Program-made: the position numbers and the translations under genes
Notes under the pieces: generated by a model
Told to the model about the DNA's origin: nothing
What the model saw: only the letters and a program-made list of their open reading frames with translations
Database searches by the model: none
Shown here: positions 1-9,076 of the stretch, in pieces
How positions within the stretch are numbered: the stretch's first letter is position 1
Layout of the letters: every line of letters begins with the position of its first letter
Source: Alphaproteobacteria bacterium
Lineage (GTDB): Bacteria > Pseudomonadota > Alphaproteobacteria > Caulobacterales > Aquidulcibacteraceae
Length of the DNA stretch: 64,000 nt
Assembly (NCBI GenBank): GCA_027485915.1
Contig: JAIXQA010000001.1
Span: 124,001 to 188,000, forward strand
Direction of reading: 5' to 3'

Positions 1-84
1 TTCTGGCTTGAGAGCACATTGGGCAAAGGTACGATTGCAAAAGTCAGTTTGCCTTATGCCGACCTAGAGGCTCCATCAGCCTAA
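1..84 (+). CDS. Sensor histidine kinase, C-terminal fragment
   Basis: The reading frame is open from the first base and stops at TAA 82-84, giving the last 27 residues of a longer protein. They contain WLESTLGKGT followed by AKVSLPY, the typical end of a HATPase_c domain (G2 box and last beta strand). The protein is therefore most likely a histidine kinase or hybrid kinase. The input domain and partner lie outside the window. No terminator is evident after the stop. Confidence 0.6.
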   Translation, partial: FWLESTLGKGTIAKVSLPYADLEAPSA

Positions 85-320
85 ACGAAGCCTATTCCAA
101 GTGGCCGGGCCCAATCCACACAGCAAATCGTAGCGGTGACGCCCATTTTTGTGTGTCAAACCGCTTTGGCTCGATATTGGTTAAATGGATATCGTGACCG
201 TTCTGGCACGCAACAACTCTGCCTTGGGGCATTTCAATTGAGCAAAGATGTTCGATTTGGGGATATTTGCTTTTGTACATGCACATCCATCATAAACCCT
301 GCGCAAAGTATTGTAGGAAT

Positions 321-349
321 TTGACTATTTTCTGCCACTGAAGTATTTA
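321..349 (+). promoter_or_regulatory. Sigma-70-like promoter for the methyltransferase gene
   Basis: TTGACT (321-326) and TATTTA (344-349) are separated by exactly 17 bases, close to the sigma-70 consensus. Transcription would start near 355-357, so the ATG at 353 would not be in the message; this favours the later start at 386. The rest of the gap (85-320) shows no convincing gene or RNA. Confidence 0.5.
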
Positions 350-385
350 AAAATGAGAATTATTAGTATTATGGTGGGAATCTCG

Positions 386-1129
386 ATGGTTGACGTAGAA
401 TTGGAAGCACGGCTTGAGCGTGAGCGTGCGTTTCATAATGATCGTTATGAAGAGGGCGATAGTCGAGAAGCCCAGATGAAATATTATTGGGCGATTGAAG
501 AGGGAGCTGCAAGGTATACTCAAAAAGTGATGGATAGCTCTGTCGGCAAAGATGTTTTGGAATATGGATGCGGAAATAGCCACATGGCCAGTCGACTTGG
601 CCAGCAGGCGCGGACAGTTAAGTGCATTGATATTTCTGATACTGTTATCCAGCGGGCTAACGACTCAAATACGCATGAAAACGTAGAGTATCAGGTCATG
701 GACGCCATGAATATGACCTATGCCGATGGCAGCTTTGACTTAGTATTCGGTAGCGGCATCATTCACCACCTCGACACAGATCTTGCCTGCAGCGAAATAG
801 CGCGCGTAATCCGCAGTGGCGGCAAAGCGACTTTCTGGGAGCCCTTGGGCCTGAACCCTGCGATCAATTTATATCGTGTCATGACGCCATCAGCGAGAAC
901 ACCTGACGAGCACCCTTTGTTGCCAGCCGACTTCAAAATTATGCGTCGTTATTTTAAGTCGATCGAAGTTGAGTATTTTGGTCTGGTCACACTTGTTGCC
1001 GTTCCGTTTCGAAACAGTAGCTTTGGGGCTGGTTTCTTGGCATTCTGCAAAAAAGTCGACCAGTTTATGTTCCAAATCCCCGGTTTCAAATGGATGGCTT
1101 GGTATAGCTTGTATACTTGCTACAAATGA
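386..1129 (+). CDS. Class I SAM-dependent methyltransferase
   Basis: This 247-residue protein has a Methyltransf_11-type fold: motif I is VLEYGCGNSHMA near residues 57-68, the acidic residue after beta 2 is in CIDIS, and a later motif reads DLVFGSGIIHHL. It should transfer a methyl group from SAM to a small molecule or lipid; the substrate cannot be told. Start codons are possible at 353, 371 and 386. I chose 386 because GGTGGGA lies just upstream and because the putative promoter ends at 349. The gene is visibly richer in A and T than its neighbours and stands alone, so acquisition by transfer is possible. Confidence 0.8.
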   Translation: MVDVELEARLERERAFHNDRYEEGDSREAQMKYYWAIEEGAARYTQKVMDSSVGKDVLEYGCGNSHMASRLGQQARTVKCIDISDTVIQRANDSNTHENVEYQVMDAMNMTYADGSFDLVFGSGIIHHLDTDLACSEIARVIRSGGKATFWEPLGLNPAINLYRVMTPSARTPDEHPLLPADFKIMRRYFKSIEVEYFGLVTLVAVPFRNSSFGAGFLAFCKKVDQFMFQIPGFKWMAWYSLYTCYK

Positions 1130-1209
1130 GCCACGAAAGAAATAGACAGTCTTTCCAAGTTTTTGTGTTCTTCGAGTAATGTTGTAGTCCGCCGATGTAA
1201 CGGCAGTCC

Positions 1210-2034
1210 TCAAAACTCGGCGGCAAACGTAAATGCTGCGACCAAGTCACCAACCTCCACAACAAGGCGGGTCACTGTGCCGGCCCGGCTGGTGATTTCG
1301 ATCTCAAACGTATCGCGTGGGTCGGCATTGAGTACCGCACGCGTGGTGGCATCGGAGAAAATAAACAAAGTTCCTGCCCGTGGCTTTGACTCTACGCGCG
1401 CTCGGGTGGCGGCGGGCCGTCTCGATGCGGCAACATGGATCGTGCTCCCGCTGCGTAACGGCGGGGTGAGGGTTCTACTTGGTTGTGGCGGTCCTAATTT
1501 TGAAAGATCGCGCAGAAATAACCGAGCACCAGATGCATCCACGTCGGGCGTTTCAACCGCAAAGCTGAGACCGCTGCCACTGGCTACCAGGCCCGCCCGC
1601 GTGGCACCACCGGTGTCTTGCACCGCGCGCCAAATATCCTTGCCACCCCGATCGACGCGCCAGCTGCGAACTTGCCCGGCGTAATTTCCGGTCAATTGTG
1701 CCCGCCAGCCCTTATGGGCTGCGATAATGCGTTGGGCTTCAGCTTGAACCGCGGGATCACGACAAGCCTTTGCTGCTGCGGCTGCTTTGGCCTGGCCCGC
1801 AATCATATCCAATCGCTGGGTGCTGGCCCCAGAACGCAATGCAGCGCCGCGGGCTTGAGCGGTAAAGCCTGCCAAAGCACGACGTGGACCAGCGTCTAGG
1901 AGTTTGCAGCGCTCATCGATGGCGCGCATTGCCATTCGTTCGGCATAGCTACGTTCCAGTCCGTTGACTTGGGCGTGACTTGTAACAGGCACTAAAAGTG
2001 CCAGAAAAAACGCGGCGCGATGAAATAAAATCAT
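1210..2034 (-). CDS. Secreted protein of unknown function
   Basis: The protein has 274 residues and begins with a clear Sec signal peptide (hydrophobic run FFLALLVPVTSHA, cleavage probably after SHA near residue 21). The next 70 residues are Ala- and Arg-rich and likely helical, with two cysteines (RCKLL and KACRD) that could pair. The second half looks beta-rich and ends in a stretch resembling a structural domain (FEIEITSRAGTVTRLVVEVG). I recognise no catalytic motif and cannot name the family. It is divergent from the DUF1491 gene, with a shared promoter region of about 60 bases. Confidence 0.7.
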   Translation of the reverse strand: MILFHRAAFFLALLVPVTSHAQVNGLERSYAERMAMRAIDERCKLLDAGPRRALAGFTAQARGAALRSGASTQRLDMIAGQAKAAAAAKACRDPAVQAEAQRIIAAHKGWRAQLTGNYAGQVRSWRVDRGGKDIWRAVQDTGGATRAGLVASGSGLSFAVETPDVDASGARLFLRDLSKLGPPQPSRTLTPPLRSGSTIHVAASRRPAATRARVESKPRAGTLFIFSDATTRAVLNADPRDTFEIEITSRAGTVTRLVVEVGDLVAAFTFAAEF

Positions 2035-2092
2035 GCTATCAAACTACAGCGTCTACTCTTTCACTTCGATTAAGCCCGGTGCAAACCAAGCT

Positions 2093-2434
2093 ATGAGCAG
2101 CAACGATCTTCGAAGTGATATTTGGGTGCAAGCCCTATTGCGGACAGCCCAAAGTCAAGGTGCCACGGGCTATGTGATACGCCGGGGCGACGAGACTGCA
2201 GGCGCAGTTTTGGTCAAAGTAGCGAGCCTAGACGGAAATGCACGCCTTTTAATTCCCGCACGCGATGGTCTTGGTGATCGTATCTATCTCGATCTAACAG
2301 GTAAAACAGCTGGACCAGATGAGGCCTCTATTGATGCGTATCTCTCAAAACGCGCCTCACAAGACCAAGATGTTTGGATTGTTGAGATTGAAGACAAGTT
2401 AGGCAGAAGTTTTCTGACCGAGCGTGTGGACTGA
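2093..2434 (+). CDS. DUF1491 family protein
   Basis: This 113-residue cytoplasmic protein matches the DUF1491 family as I know it: N-terminal LRSDIWVQALLR, a central RGDETAGAVLVKV, and the C-terminal DVWIVEIEDKLGR followed by FL. The family is small, largely alphaproteobacterial, and has no established function. The ATG at 2093 begins the conserved part; an in-frame start at 2033 would add 20 residues overlapping the divergent gene and is less likely. It is followed by another small unknown gene on the same strand after about 50 bases. Confidence 0.8.
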   Translation: MSSNDLRSDIWVQALLRTAQSQGATGYVIRRGDETAGAVLVKVASLDGNARLLIPARDGLGDRIYLDLTGKTAGPDEASIDAYLSKRASQDQDVWIVEIEDKLGRSFLTERVD

Positions 2435-2483
2435 TTATTAACCCAAGCGCGCTAGGGTGTTCAACTCGACTGGAGACGTTTGC

Positions 2484-2870
2484 ATGCTTTTTTTGTTCAA
2501 TGACCGCGTTTTGATGATAACTGGCAACGCCGATGTAGTGATCAACGCAGGCATTCCAGCAGCGGCGGTCGCTCGCTATACATTGAATGATTCCATTTTG
2601 GCTGTTCAGACCGCTATCATGGAAATGCCGAACCTCGCGTCGGAGGCCCCGCAAAAAGCTGCAGCCTTAGCTTGGCTAATTGCCAGCCGCAGCGACGCCA
2701 ATGCAATCTTGTTTATTGCGCCACCAAAGTGTCGGCGTCCGCAAGAAGTTGGTTTCCGGTTGGCGACAGTCTCCTTGACGACTTTGGGCAGTCTTAAAGC
2801 TCAACAAGATGCGGGGCGCTTGACTTCGGGAATCATCAATACCTCCGTCTGGCAATCTGTCGCCGCCTAG
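2484..2870 (+). CDS. Small protein of unknown function
   Basis: This is a 128-residue protein. The start at 2484 is chosen because GGAGA (2472-2476) lies seven bases upstream; an in-frame start at 2457 lacks such a site. The sequence looks like a compact alpha/beta fold (MLFLFNDRVLMITGNADVVI at the N-terminus, NAILFIAPP in the middle) with no signal peptide or membrane segment. I do not recognise the family. It lies between a DUF1491 gene and prfC, about 130 bases before the latter. Confidence 0.6.
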   Translation: MLFLFNDRVLMITGNADVVINAGIPAAAVARYTLNDSILAVQTAIMEMPNLASEAPQKAAALAWLIASRSDANAILFIAPPKCRRPQEVGFRLATVSLTTLGSLKAQQDAGRLTSGIINTSVWQSVAA

Positions 2871-3001
2871 GTTTCGGGCAAGCGAACCTATTGCTCTAAG
2901 GCCTTTAATTGTGACGAGGCCTCAGCTAGATGAAGGGGTCAAGGGCTTGAGCATTCAGGTCATTCCTCCGTTCATCCATTCGTCTTAGTCAGGCCTAAAT
3001 C

Positions 3002-4606
3002 ATGTCAGCCGAACTCGCGCGGGAAGTTAAGCGCCGTCGCACCTTTGCCATCATTTCTCACCCTGACGCCGGCAAAACGACGCTGACTGAAAATCTCTTG
3101 CTCATGGGCGGCGCAATTCGCGCTGCAGGGGCGGTCCGTGCACGCGGCGAACAGCGCCGGACGCGTTCAGACTGGATGAAGATCGAACGCGAGCGTGGCA
3201 TCTCTGTTTCGGCTTCGGTTATGACGTTCGAACATGATGACTGTATCATCAATCTCTTGGACACACCGGGCCACGAGGATTTCTCAGAAGACACGTATCG
3301 CACGCTGACCGCAGCAGACTCTGCCGTCATGGTCTTGGATGCCGCAAAAGGGATTGAACCGCAGACGTTAAAGCTATTCGAGGTCTGCAGATTGCGCGAT
3401 ATCCCAATCCTAACTTTCATCAATAAGATGGACCGGGAAGCCCAGGATCCAATGGAGTTGTTGGATGAAGTAGCATCAAAGCTCGCACTCGATCCAGCTC
3501 CCATCTTTTGGCCGCAAGGATCAGGGAATCGTTTCCGCGGCATGGTGGACTTGCGCAACAACCGCTTCACCGTGTTCCGTCGCCCTCAAGTGGGCGATAC
3601 GGGACCACTGGTGCATGACGCCATCGATTTGTCCTCTAAAGAGATCGCAGAGGTTTTGAGCCAAGCAGAGATGGACGAATTGCGCGGTTCTGCTGAGCTT
3701 GTGCAAGGTGGTTATCCAGCTTTTGACCTAGAATCCTACCGCGAGGGGCACATGACGCCAGTCTTCTTTGGCTCTGCACTTCGACAGTTTGGTGTGCGCG
3801 AATTGCTGGACGGGTTGCGCGACTATGCGCCGTCGCCACGTGACCAAAAAGCGATGGACAAAGGGGCGGCGACCCAAATCCAAGCAGATCGAGATGAAGT
3901 GACTGGCTTTGTCTTTAAAATTCAGGCCAATATGGACCCCGCCCATCGTGATCGTGTTGCCATGGTGCGTTTGGCATCAGGTAAATTCCAGCGCGGCATG
4001 CGTTTGAAGACCGGGTCGGGCAAACAGATCGGCGTCCATGCGCCGCTCATGTTTGTTGGCCAAGACCGCGAAATCACTGACGAGGCTTGGGCCGGAGATG
4101 TGATTGGTGTCCCAAACCATGGCGTACTGCGCGTTGGCGACAGTCTGTCTGAGACCGGCCAAGTTAAGTTTGCCGGTATTCCAAACTTTGCTCCTGAGAT
4201 ATTGCGCCGCGCATCCGTCAAAGATCCCCTTAAAGCTAAGCACTTGAAAAAGGCACTTGAGTCTTTGGCTGAAGAAGGGGTGACCCAGTTATTCCGTCCA
4301 CATTTCGGCTCGGACTTGATTGTTGGTGCCGTTGGCCCTTTGCAGTTCGATGTGTTGGTGGAGCGCTTAGCGGCTGAATATGGGCTCCAGGTGGTTTTTG
4401 AGACCTGCTCCTTTAATGGAGTCCGCTGGATCGCGGCTGATACGGCTGCCGATCTTGAACAATTTGCCGATCGCAATCGTGCGGGTATGGGAACGGACCT
4501 AGATGGTGCAGAGGTCTTCTTGGCAAAAAATGCTTGGGAAATCGGCTATGTCGCTGAAAAATTTCCTAAAATCCGCTTCACCAATGTGCGTGAGCGCATG
4601 ATTTAG
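3002..4606 (+). CDS. prfC: Peptide chain release factor 3
   Basis: RF3 is the translational GTPase that removes RF1 or RF2 from the ribosome after peptide release. The 534-residue length fits the family. GTPase motifs are present in order: P-loop HPDAGKTTLTE (G1), the switch region with RGISVSASV, DTPGHEDFS (G3) and NKMD (G4), followed by the beta-barrel domain 2 and the RF3 C-terminal domain (PLQFDVLVERL). The gene is convergent with the DUF2336 gene, 43 bases away; a weak TTTTCG/CGAAAA stem around 4617-4637 lies between them. Confidence 0.97.
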   Translation: MSAELAREVKRRRTFAIISHPDAGKTTLTENLLLMGGAIRAAGAVRARGEQRRTRSDWMKIERERGISVSASVMTFEHDDCIINLLDTPGHEDFSEDTYRTLTAADSAVMVLDAAKGIEPQTLKLFEVCRLRDIPILTFINKMDREAQDPMELLDEVASKLALDPAPIFWPQGSGNRFRGMVDLRNNRFTVFRRPQVGDTGPLVHDAIDLSSKEIAEVLSQAEMDELRGSAELVQGGYPAFDLESYREGHMTPVFFGSALRQFGVRELLDGLRDYAPSPRDQKAMDKGAATQIQADRDEVTGFVFKIQANMDPAHRDRVAMVRLASGKFQRGMRLKTGSGKQIGVHAPLMFVGQDREITDEAWAGDVIGVPNHGVLRVGDSLSETGQVKFAGIPNFAPEILRRASVKDPLKAKHLKKALESLAEEGVTQLFRPHFGSDLIVGAVGPLQFDVLVERLAAEYGLQVVFETCSFNGVRWIAADTAADLEQFADRNRAGMGTDLDGAEVFLAKNAWEIGYVAEKFPKIRFTNVRERMI

Positions 4607-4649
4607 CCATGCTTGTTTTCGCGGATTAAACGAAAAGGGCTTGGACGCT

Positions 4650-5738
4650 TTAGGCTGCTTGGGCCGATACATTGGCGCGCAAACGCAGGAAACGCAGTGC
4701 GCGTTGGGCTGCCTCTGGCGGCACATCATTATACATATTGCCAAGAACTTGGGCTTGACCCATGCCATCGTTACCCAGCACCAATACTGCTATGGTCACG
4801 AACAAGGCGCGATCAAAATTGGCAGCACGGCATACCATGGCCATGGTATCGATATCTTTCTTCTCAAATAGCAATGCTGTCTGATAGAAATCGAGGCCTG
4901 TAAAATCGCCAAAGGCGATCATGAACTTGGTGGATTCCTGATTGCGCCACAGGGTCGGCAACATGGCGCGATTAATCGCATTGGCTGCCTTTTGTTTGGT
5001 GTATTCGCGGTGCACCACTTCGAAATCTGAAGGCAAGGTGCCATTCACAACTGCAACGCGGGTCTGCGCCCGGCGCATCGCGCGCTCGACTTCTTCTTCT
5101 GTGAACTCTGAATTTCGCTCTAGGATTTCACGCCGCATTGGGCCTTCCACAATCGTATAGAGCCGGTTCAAATGTTCGGGCGAAATGACTTTGCGGTCCG
5201 CGATTGGGCGATGCAATTCGGGATTTTTGGCTGCACGATCCACAATCTTGTCGAAGGTCTCGTCTGATACCTTTGCCGTTTGGTTGCTGACCAAAGATGC
5301 GACAACACGATCATCGCCGTGCGAAACCAAAGCTTCAGATAGTTCCTCGCCCACATCTGGGCGCTGGGTCACAACCATTTGGTGGGCATGACCGCGGGTT
5401 TCAACCACGCGAATTAGGTCGTCTTGGGTCAGCGAAGTCGATCTGCGCAAAATGGGGCCTGCAATGCCAATCTCTTCATCGCTTGCCATCATCACCGCTA
5501 GACTGCGCGGTGCTTCGCCACCAGCAAATCGTTGGGCCAACTCTTTGCGAACTTCATTGTCCAATTCATAAGCTACTTTTGCGATTAAATCGCCAAAAAG
5601 CTTGGTTTCGACTGGGCTTTGATTGTCCTGAGAGTCGAAGAACAAATCGGTGACTTCATTGAGCAGCACGCGACGTTTTTCGCTGGAGCTCTCGCCCGCA
5701 ACCTCTAGTAGCTTAGCGTATCTTTCGCCAACTTGCAT
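4650..5738 (-). CDS. DUF2336 domain-containing protein
   Basis: The 362-residue protein resembles the DUF2336 family of alphaproteobacteria, made of repeated short helical units similar to HEAT repeats. Examples are AYELDNEVRKELAQRFA, IGIAGPILRRSTSLTQDDL and DDRVVASLVSNQTAKVSDE. It has no signal peptide, membrane segment or catalytic motif and is probably a cytoplasmic scaffold. The molecular role is not established. It lies 80 bases downstream of the PAN-domain gene on the same strand, so the two could share a transcript. Confidence 0.8.
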   Translation of the reverse strand: MQVGERYAKLLEVAGESSSEKRRVLLNEVTDLFFDSQDNQSPVETKLFGDLIAKVAYELDNEVRKELAQRFAGGEAPRSLAVMMASDEEIGIAGPILRRSTSLTQDDLIRVVETRGHAHQMVVTQRPDVGEELSEALVSHGDDRVVASLVSNQTAKVSDETFDKIVDRAAKNPELHRPIADRKVISPEHLNRLYTIVEGPMRREILERNSEFTEEEVERAMRRAQTRVAVVNGTLPSDFEVVHREYTKQKAANAINRAMLPTLWRNQESTKFMIAFGDFTGLDFYQTALLFEKKDIDTMAMVCRAANFDRALFVTIAVLVLGNDGMGQAQVLGNMYNDVPPEAAQRALRFLRLRANVSAQAA

Positions 5739-5818
5739 CTCAATTCCCTATCTCTACCCTTGTCCTACAGGATAAGCGTAAACATTTGGTGGTCAGAATT
5801 CATCAAAATGAAAAAAAG

Positions 5819-7042
5819 TTACCCACCGGGACCACCGCTGAGTCGGGGCTCTCGGTCAATGTAGGAAGGATTGCGTGCCCGCTCGCGAACCGCTTGGTTC
5901 AGCGCGCTTTGACGAGGCGAACTGGATTGTTCTGCGCGTGGCGTACCACGAGCGCCTTTTGATTTCACGGTTGGCTTCTGCACCTCAGATGCAGATGGAT
6001 CCTCGTCCGCTAGTAAGTTGGCGGGATCTGAATCATATCTGGGGCTAGGCTTGTTTGATTTTGGTTGCGCGGCTTCTGGGACAGGTACCGTCCCTGCCAG
6101 CGGATCTGCGCGGACTTCGCCATTTGACGCAGCGCGTTGACGTTCTTGTTCGACTGCTTCCCATTCACGTTGGACAGCATAAGCTGGCTGGCCTGTCGCG
6201 CGCGCTGAGTTGATTTGTGCACGGCGCATGGCAGCGGCGTCAACCATGCCGTCTGCGCCTCTAAACTTCGATAAATCAGAAGCTTGTTGCGGTGCCGCTT
6301 GGCTTTGCATTTGCTGCTGGGGTGCCGGGGATGCGGCTGCAGGAGTCGCGCCTTCATTCATAGGTGTTGGGCTTGGAACGGCTGCAACAAGCGGTGGGTT
6401 GGGTTGCGCAATATTCGTCGGGCGCGAGCCGAAATAGGACGGTGGCACCGGCCTCGCCACATTTTCAGTTTCCTGCTGGCGGGGCATACCACGTGCCCCG
6501 GTTCGTGGAGCACTCATCTCACTTGGGGCTGCTGCTGCGACAGCAGGTTGTGCAGGCACAAACTCAACCCGACCAGCGGACGGTGGTGTCGGCGGCGCGG
6601 CAGTCATCGTGGGTGGAGGAGCAATCGGTGCCCCTTGATTATAGCTAGGTACTGGCTGGGGAGCCCGGGCACGTGGGTCCAACCAAGGGGCGGGGCGAAC
6701 CTCGTAATTCGCTGGGCCATCCGCATAGCGCCCAGTCGGTGTTAAAATACCTGTTCTGCGGGGAAGTCCTGATTCGAAGCCCGCTTGACTGACTGGCACC
6801 AGCGATGTTGAAAGCGCGCACATCTGGGGTGGCGGCCCCGCATTTTTCTTTGACCGGCCTGTTGCCTCCCCCACCGAAGTTGCACCACCAAACGACCAAG
6901 ACGCACACATTCTGTCGCTAGTACAAGCAGTTGCACATGTATCCGCCGTTGCTGTTGGAAATTTCGAGTAAGCAGCATTTTGGGCGAAACTGGGACCTGC
7001 CAAGATAAATGCCAGCCAGAAGGCGAAATCACGCGCACGCAT
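5819..7042 (-). CDS. Secreted PAN/Apple-like domain protein with proline-rich tail
   Basis: The protein has 407 residues. A signal peptide (ending near GPSFAQ, residue 21) is followed by one small cysteine module: TCATACTSDRMCASWSFGG, then QMCALSTSLVPV and FESGLP. This spacing fits a PAN_4/Apple-like domain, a fold that binds protein or carbohydrate. The remaining 300 residues are low-complexity, rich in Pro, Ala, Gln and Arg, with no recognisable domain, and probably extended. It probably acts in the envelope, but ligand and role are unknown. The domain call rests on the cysteine pattern only. Confidence 0.65.
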   Translation of the reverse strand: MRARDFAFWLAFILAGPSFAQNAAYSKFPTATADTCATACTSDRMCASWSFGGATSVGEATGRSKKNAGPPPQMCALSTSLVPVSQAGFESGLPRRTGILTPTGRYADGPANYEVRPAPWLDPRARAPQPVPSYNQGAPIAPPPTMTAAPPTPPSAGRVEFVPAQPAVAAAAPSEMSAPRTGARGMPRQQETENVARPVPPSYFGSRPTNIAQPNPPLVAAVPSPTPMNEGATPAAASPAPQQQMQSQAAPQQASDLSKFRGADGMVDAAAMRRAQINSARATGQPAYAVQREWEAVEQERQRAASNGEVRADPLAGTVPVPEAAQPKSNKPSPRYDSDPANLLADEDPSASEVQKPTVKSKGARGTPRAEQSSSPRQSALNQAVRERARNPSYIDREPRLSGGPGG

Positions 7043-7120
7043 ACACTCTCTCCTAATATAGGACTTATCGGTGCCGTGCGCCGGTTAAGGTAGAATTAAG
7101 TTTGATTTCAAATCGCAGAT

Positions 7121-8953
7121 TTAGGCGCTTGATGACAGAGTTTCTTTGAGTTCCAGTAGCGTCAGCCACTCATCTTCGCTTGCCTGCAGCTGTGCCCGCA
7201 CTTGTACGGCCTGCGTTGATGTCCTTTCAAATCGTGTTGGATCGCGACTGTAGAGATTTGGGTCGTTCAATGTTTTTTCCAATTGGGCGATTTGGGCTTC
7301 TAGCTTGGGGATGAGACCTTCTAATTCGCCTAAGCGCCGCTCGTCTTTATAGGAGAGCTTTTTGGCGGGCACTTTCGCCGCCGGCTCTGCTGCGGGAGCT
7401 GAAGTTGGTTTGGGCTTGGAAGCCTGTTGATGACCCAAAATTGGGATGCCCTGCCTTACAAGATCCGTCCAACCGCCGGGCGTCTCGATCCAAGTGCCGT
7501 CGCCGCGTGGTGCCAAGGTGGCCGTCACGACTCCATCGAGAAAGGCCCGATCGTGGCTAACCAGCAGAACCGTGCCATCATATTCGGCCAGCATATCCTC
7601 TAGAACATCCAAGGTTTCCATGTCCAAGTCATTGGTCGGCTCGTCCAGCACCAAAACATTGGAAGGTTTAGCAAGCGCCAAAGCCAAGAGCACACGGTTG
7701 CGTTCGCCGCCACTGAATGAACCGACTGGCTGGCGAAGATGCCGGCTGTCGAACAAAAAGTCTTTGGCATAGGCCGCGACGTGCTTTGGACGTTCGCGCA
7801 CCATGATCTGATCACCTCCAGCCGGAGCAAACGTGTCCCACAAGGTTGCTTTTGGGTCGAGGGCGGCACGCGACTGGTCTAGATAGGCGATGGTGAGGTT
7901 CTTGCCCATGCGGGTTGTTCCCGCATCTGGCTCCAAGCTCCCAACCAGCATTTTGATCAAAGTGGATTTGCCCACCCCATTGGGCCCTACAATGCCGAGG
8001 CGATCACCGCGCACAATGCGCAGATCGAGGTTCTTAATAATGTCGCCTCGGCCCTCGAAGCCTTTTGAAACGCCCTTGGCCTCGAAGATAAGTTTGCCCG
8101 AAGTACTGCCGGTGTCGGCCTGAAGTGCGGCGGTGTCTTTACGGACGAGGGCCGCCTGACCTTTACGGGCTTCACGCATATCCATCAAACGGCGGAGGCG
8201 GCCTTCATTGCGGGTGCGCCGGGCCGTTACGCCACGCGCCAACCAGCGGGCTTCATCTTCAAGAGTTTTGTCGAGCTTTTCCAATGCTTTGCGGTCTTGC
8301 TCTTCGATACTGGCTGCCCAAGGTTCAAACTTCGAGAACGGGGCATCTAATCGGCGGACCACGCCATTGCGCAGCCAGAGGCATGAGGTGGAGATCGCAG
8401 ACAGGAAGGCGCGATCGTGGCTAACGACCAAAACGGCACCTGAAAACTGCTTCAGGCGGCGCTCAAGTTCCTCTATGGCAGCAATATCAAGGTGGTTAGT
8501 CGGCTCATCCAGCATTAAGAGGTCGGGGTCGGCAGCTAACGCGCGGGCAAGGGAAGCCCGACGTGCTTCTCCGCCAGACATGCCAGCAACTGGGCGATCA
8601 GGGGATAGGCCAAAGCTATGGAGTTCCGCTGCTGCGGCAGCTAAGCGGGCGGCTTCGTCCCGGTCGTGCGGCACATCTTGTGCCGCCCATTCTAAGAGAC
8701 TTGATGCACCGCTAAAGTCAGGTTCTTGGGTCTGGGTTGCAGCATGGGTGCCGTTAGACACAACGCGCTCGCCCGAGTCATAGTCAAGCTGGCCCGCAAG
8801 CACCGCCATCAAAGTCGACTTGCCAGCACCATTGGCCCCGACCAGTGCCGCCCGCTCGCCACGGCGCAACGTGAGGTCGACCCCAGAAAACACAGGGGCA
8901 CCACCACGCTTCAGCTCAATATCTTTGAGTTGGATGACAATATCTCGGCTCAT
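7121..8953 (-). CDS. uup: ABC-F family ATPase, Uup type
   Basis: This 610-residue soluble protein has two ABC nucleotide-binding domains: Walker A GANGAGKST and GPNGVGKST; signatures MSGGEARRA and FSGGERNRV; Walker B LLMLDEPTNHLD and VLVLDEPTNDLD. There are no membrane segments. After a Pro/Ala/Lys linker comes a coiled-coil C-terminal domain (KKLSYKDERRLGELEGL onward), as in Uup. ABC-F proteins act on the ribosome or on DNA-linked processes rather than as transporters. The start at 8953 (MSRDIVIQL) is chosen over an upstream in-frame codon at 9013, whose extra 20 residues look non-coding. It is divergent from the amidohydrolase pair. Confidence 0.92.
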   Translation of the reverse strand: MSRDIVIQLKDIELKRGGAPVFSGVDLTLRRGERAALVGANGAGKSTLMAVLAGQLDYDSGERVVSNGTHAATQTQEPDFSGASSLLEWAAQDVPHDRDEAARLAAAAAELHSFGLSPDRPVAGMSGGEARRASLARALAADPDLLMLDEPTNHLDIAAIEELERRLKQFSGAVLVVSHDRAFLSAISTSCLWLRNGVVRRLDAPFSKFEPWAASIEEQDRKALEKLDKTLEDEARWLARGVTARRTRNEGRLRRLMDMREARKGQAALVRKDTAALQADTGSTSGKLIFEAKGVSKGFEGRGDIIKNLDLRIVRGDRLGIVGPNGVGKSTLIKMLVGSLEPDAGTTRMGKNLTIAYLDQSRAALDPKATLWDTFAPAGGDQIMVRERPKHVAAYAKDFLFDSRHLRQPVGSFSGGERNRVLLALALAKPSNVLVLDEPTNDLDMETLDVLEDMLAEYDGTVLLVSHDRAFLDGVVTATLAPRGDGTWIETPGGWTDLVRQGIPILGHQQASKPKPTSAPAAEPAAKVPAKKLSYKDERRLGELEGLIPKLEAQIAQLEKTLNDPNLYSRDPTRFERTSTQAVQVRAQLQASEDEWLTLLELKETLSSSA

Positions 8954-9076
8954 GCGTGGCAAGTGTCTGCGCTGTCGAGGAAGGTCAAGGCCGCCACGCA
9001 GATAGGGGCACAATCACACTGCGAAAGTGCGAAGATCGCTCTTGTGCATGTTCACAATTTCGTGTTGCCTGACAAG

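Noticed and set aside
136-324. Small open frames at the left edge (both strands)
   Set aside because: No ribosome site, no recognisable protein features, and they overlap each other on opposite strands and run up to the promoter of the methyltransferase.
4607-4649. Terminator between prfC and the DUF2336 gene
   Set aside because: The TTTTCG/CGAAAA stem is short and AT-rich; too weak to list as a terminator.
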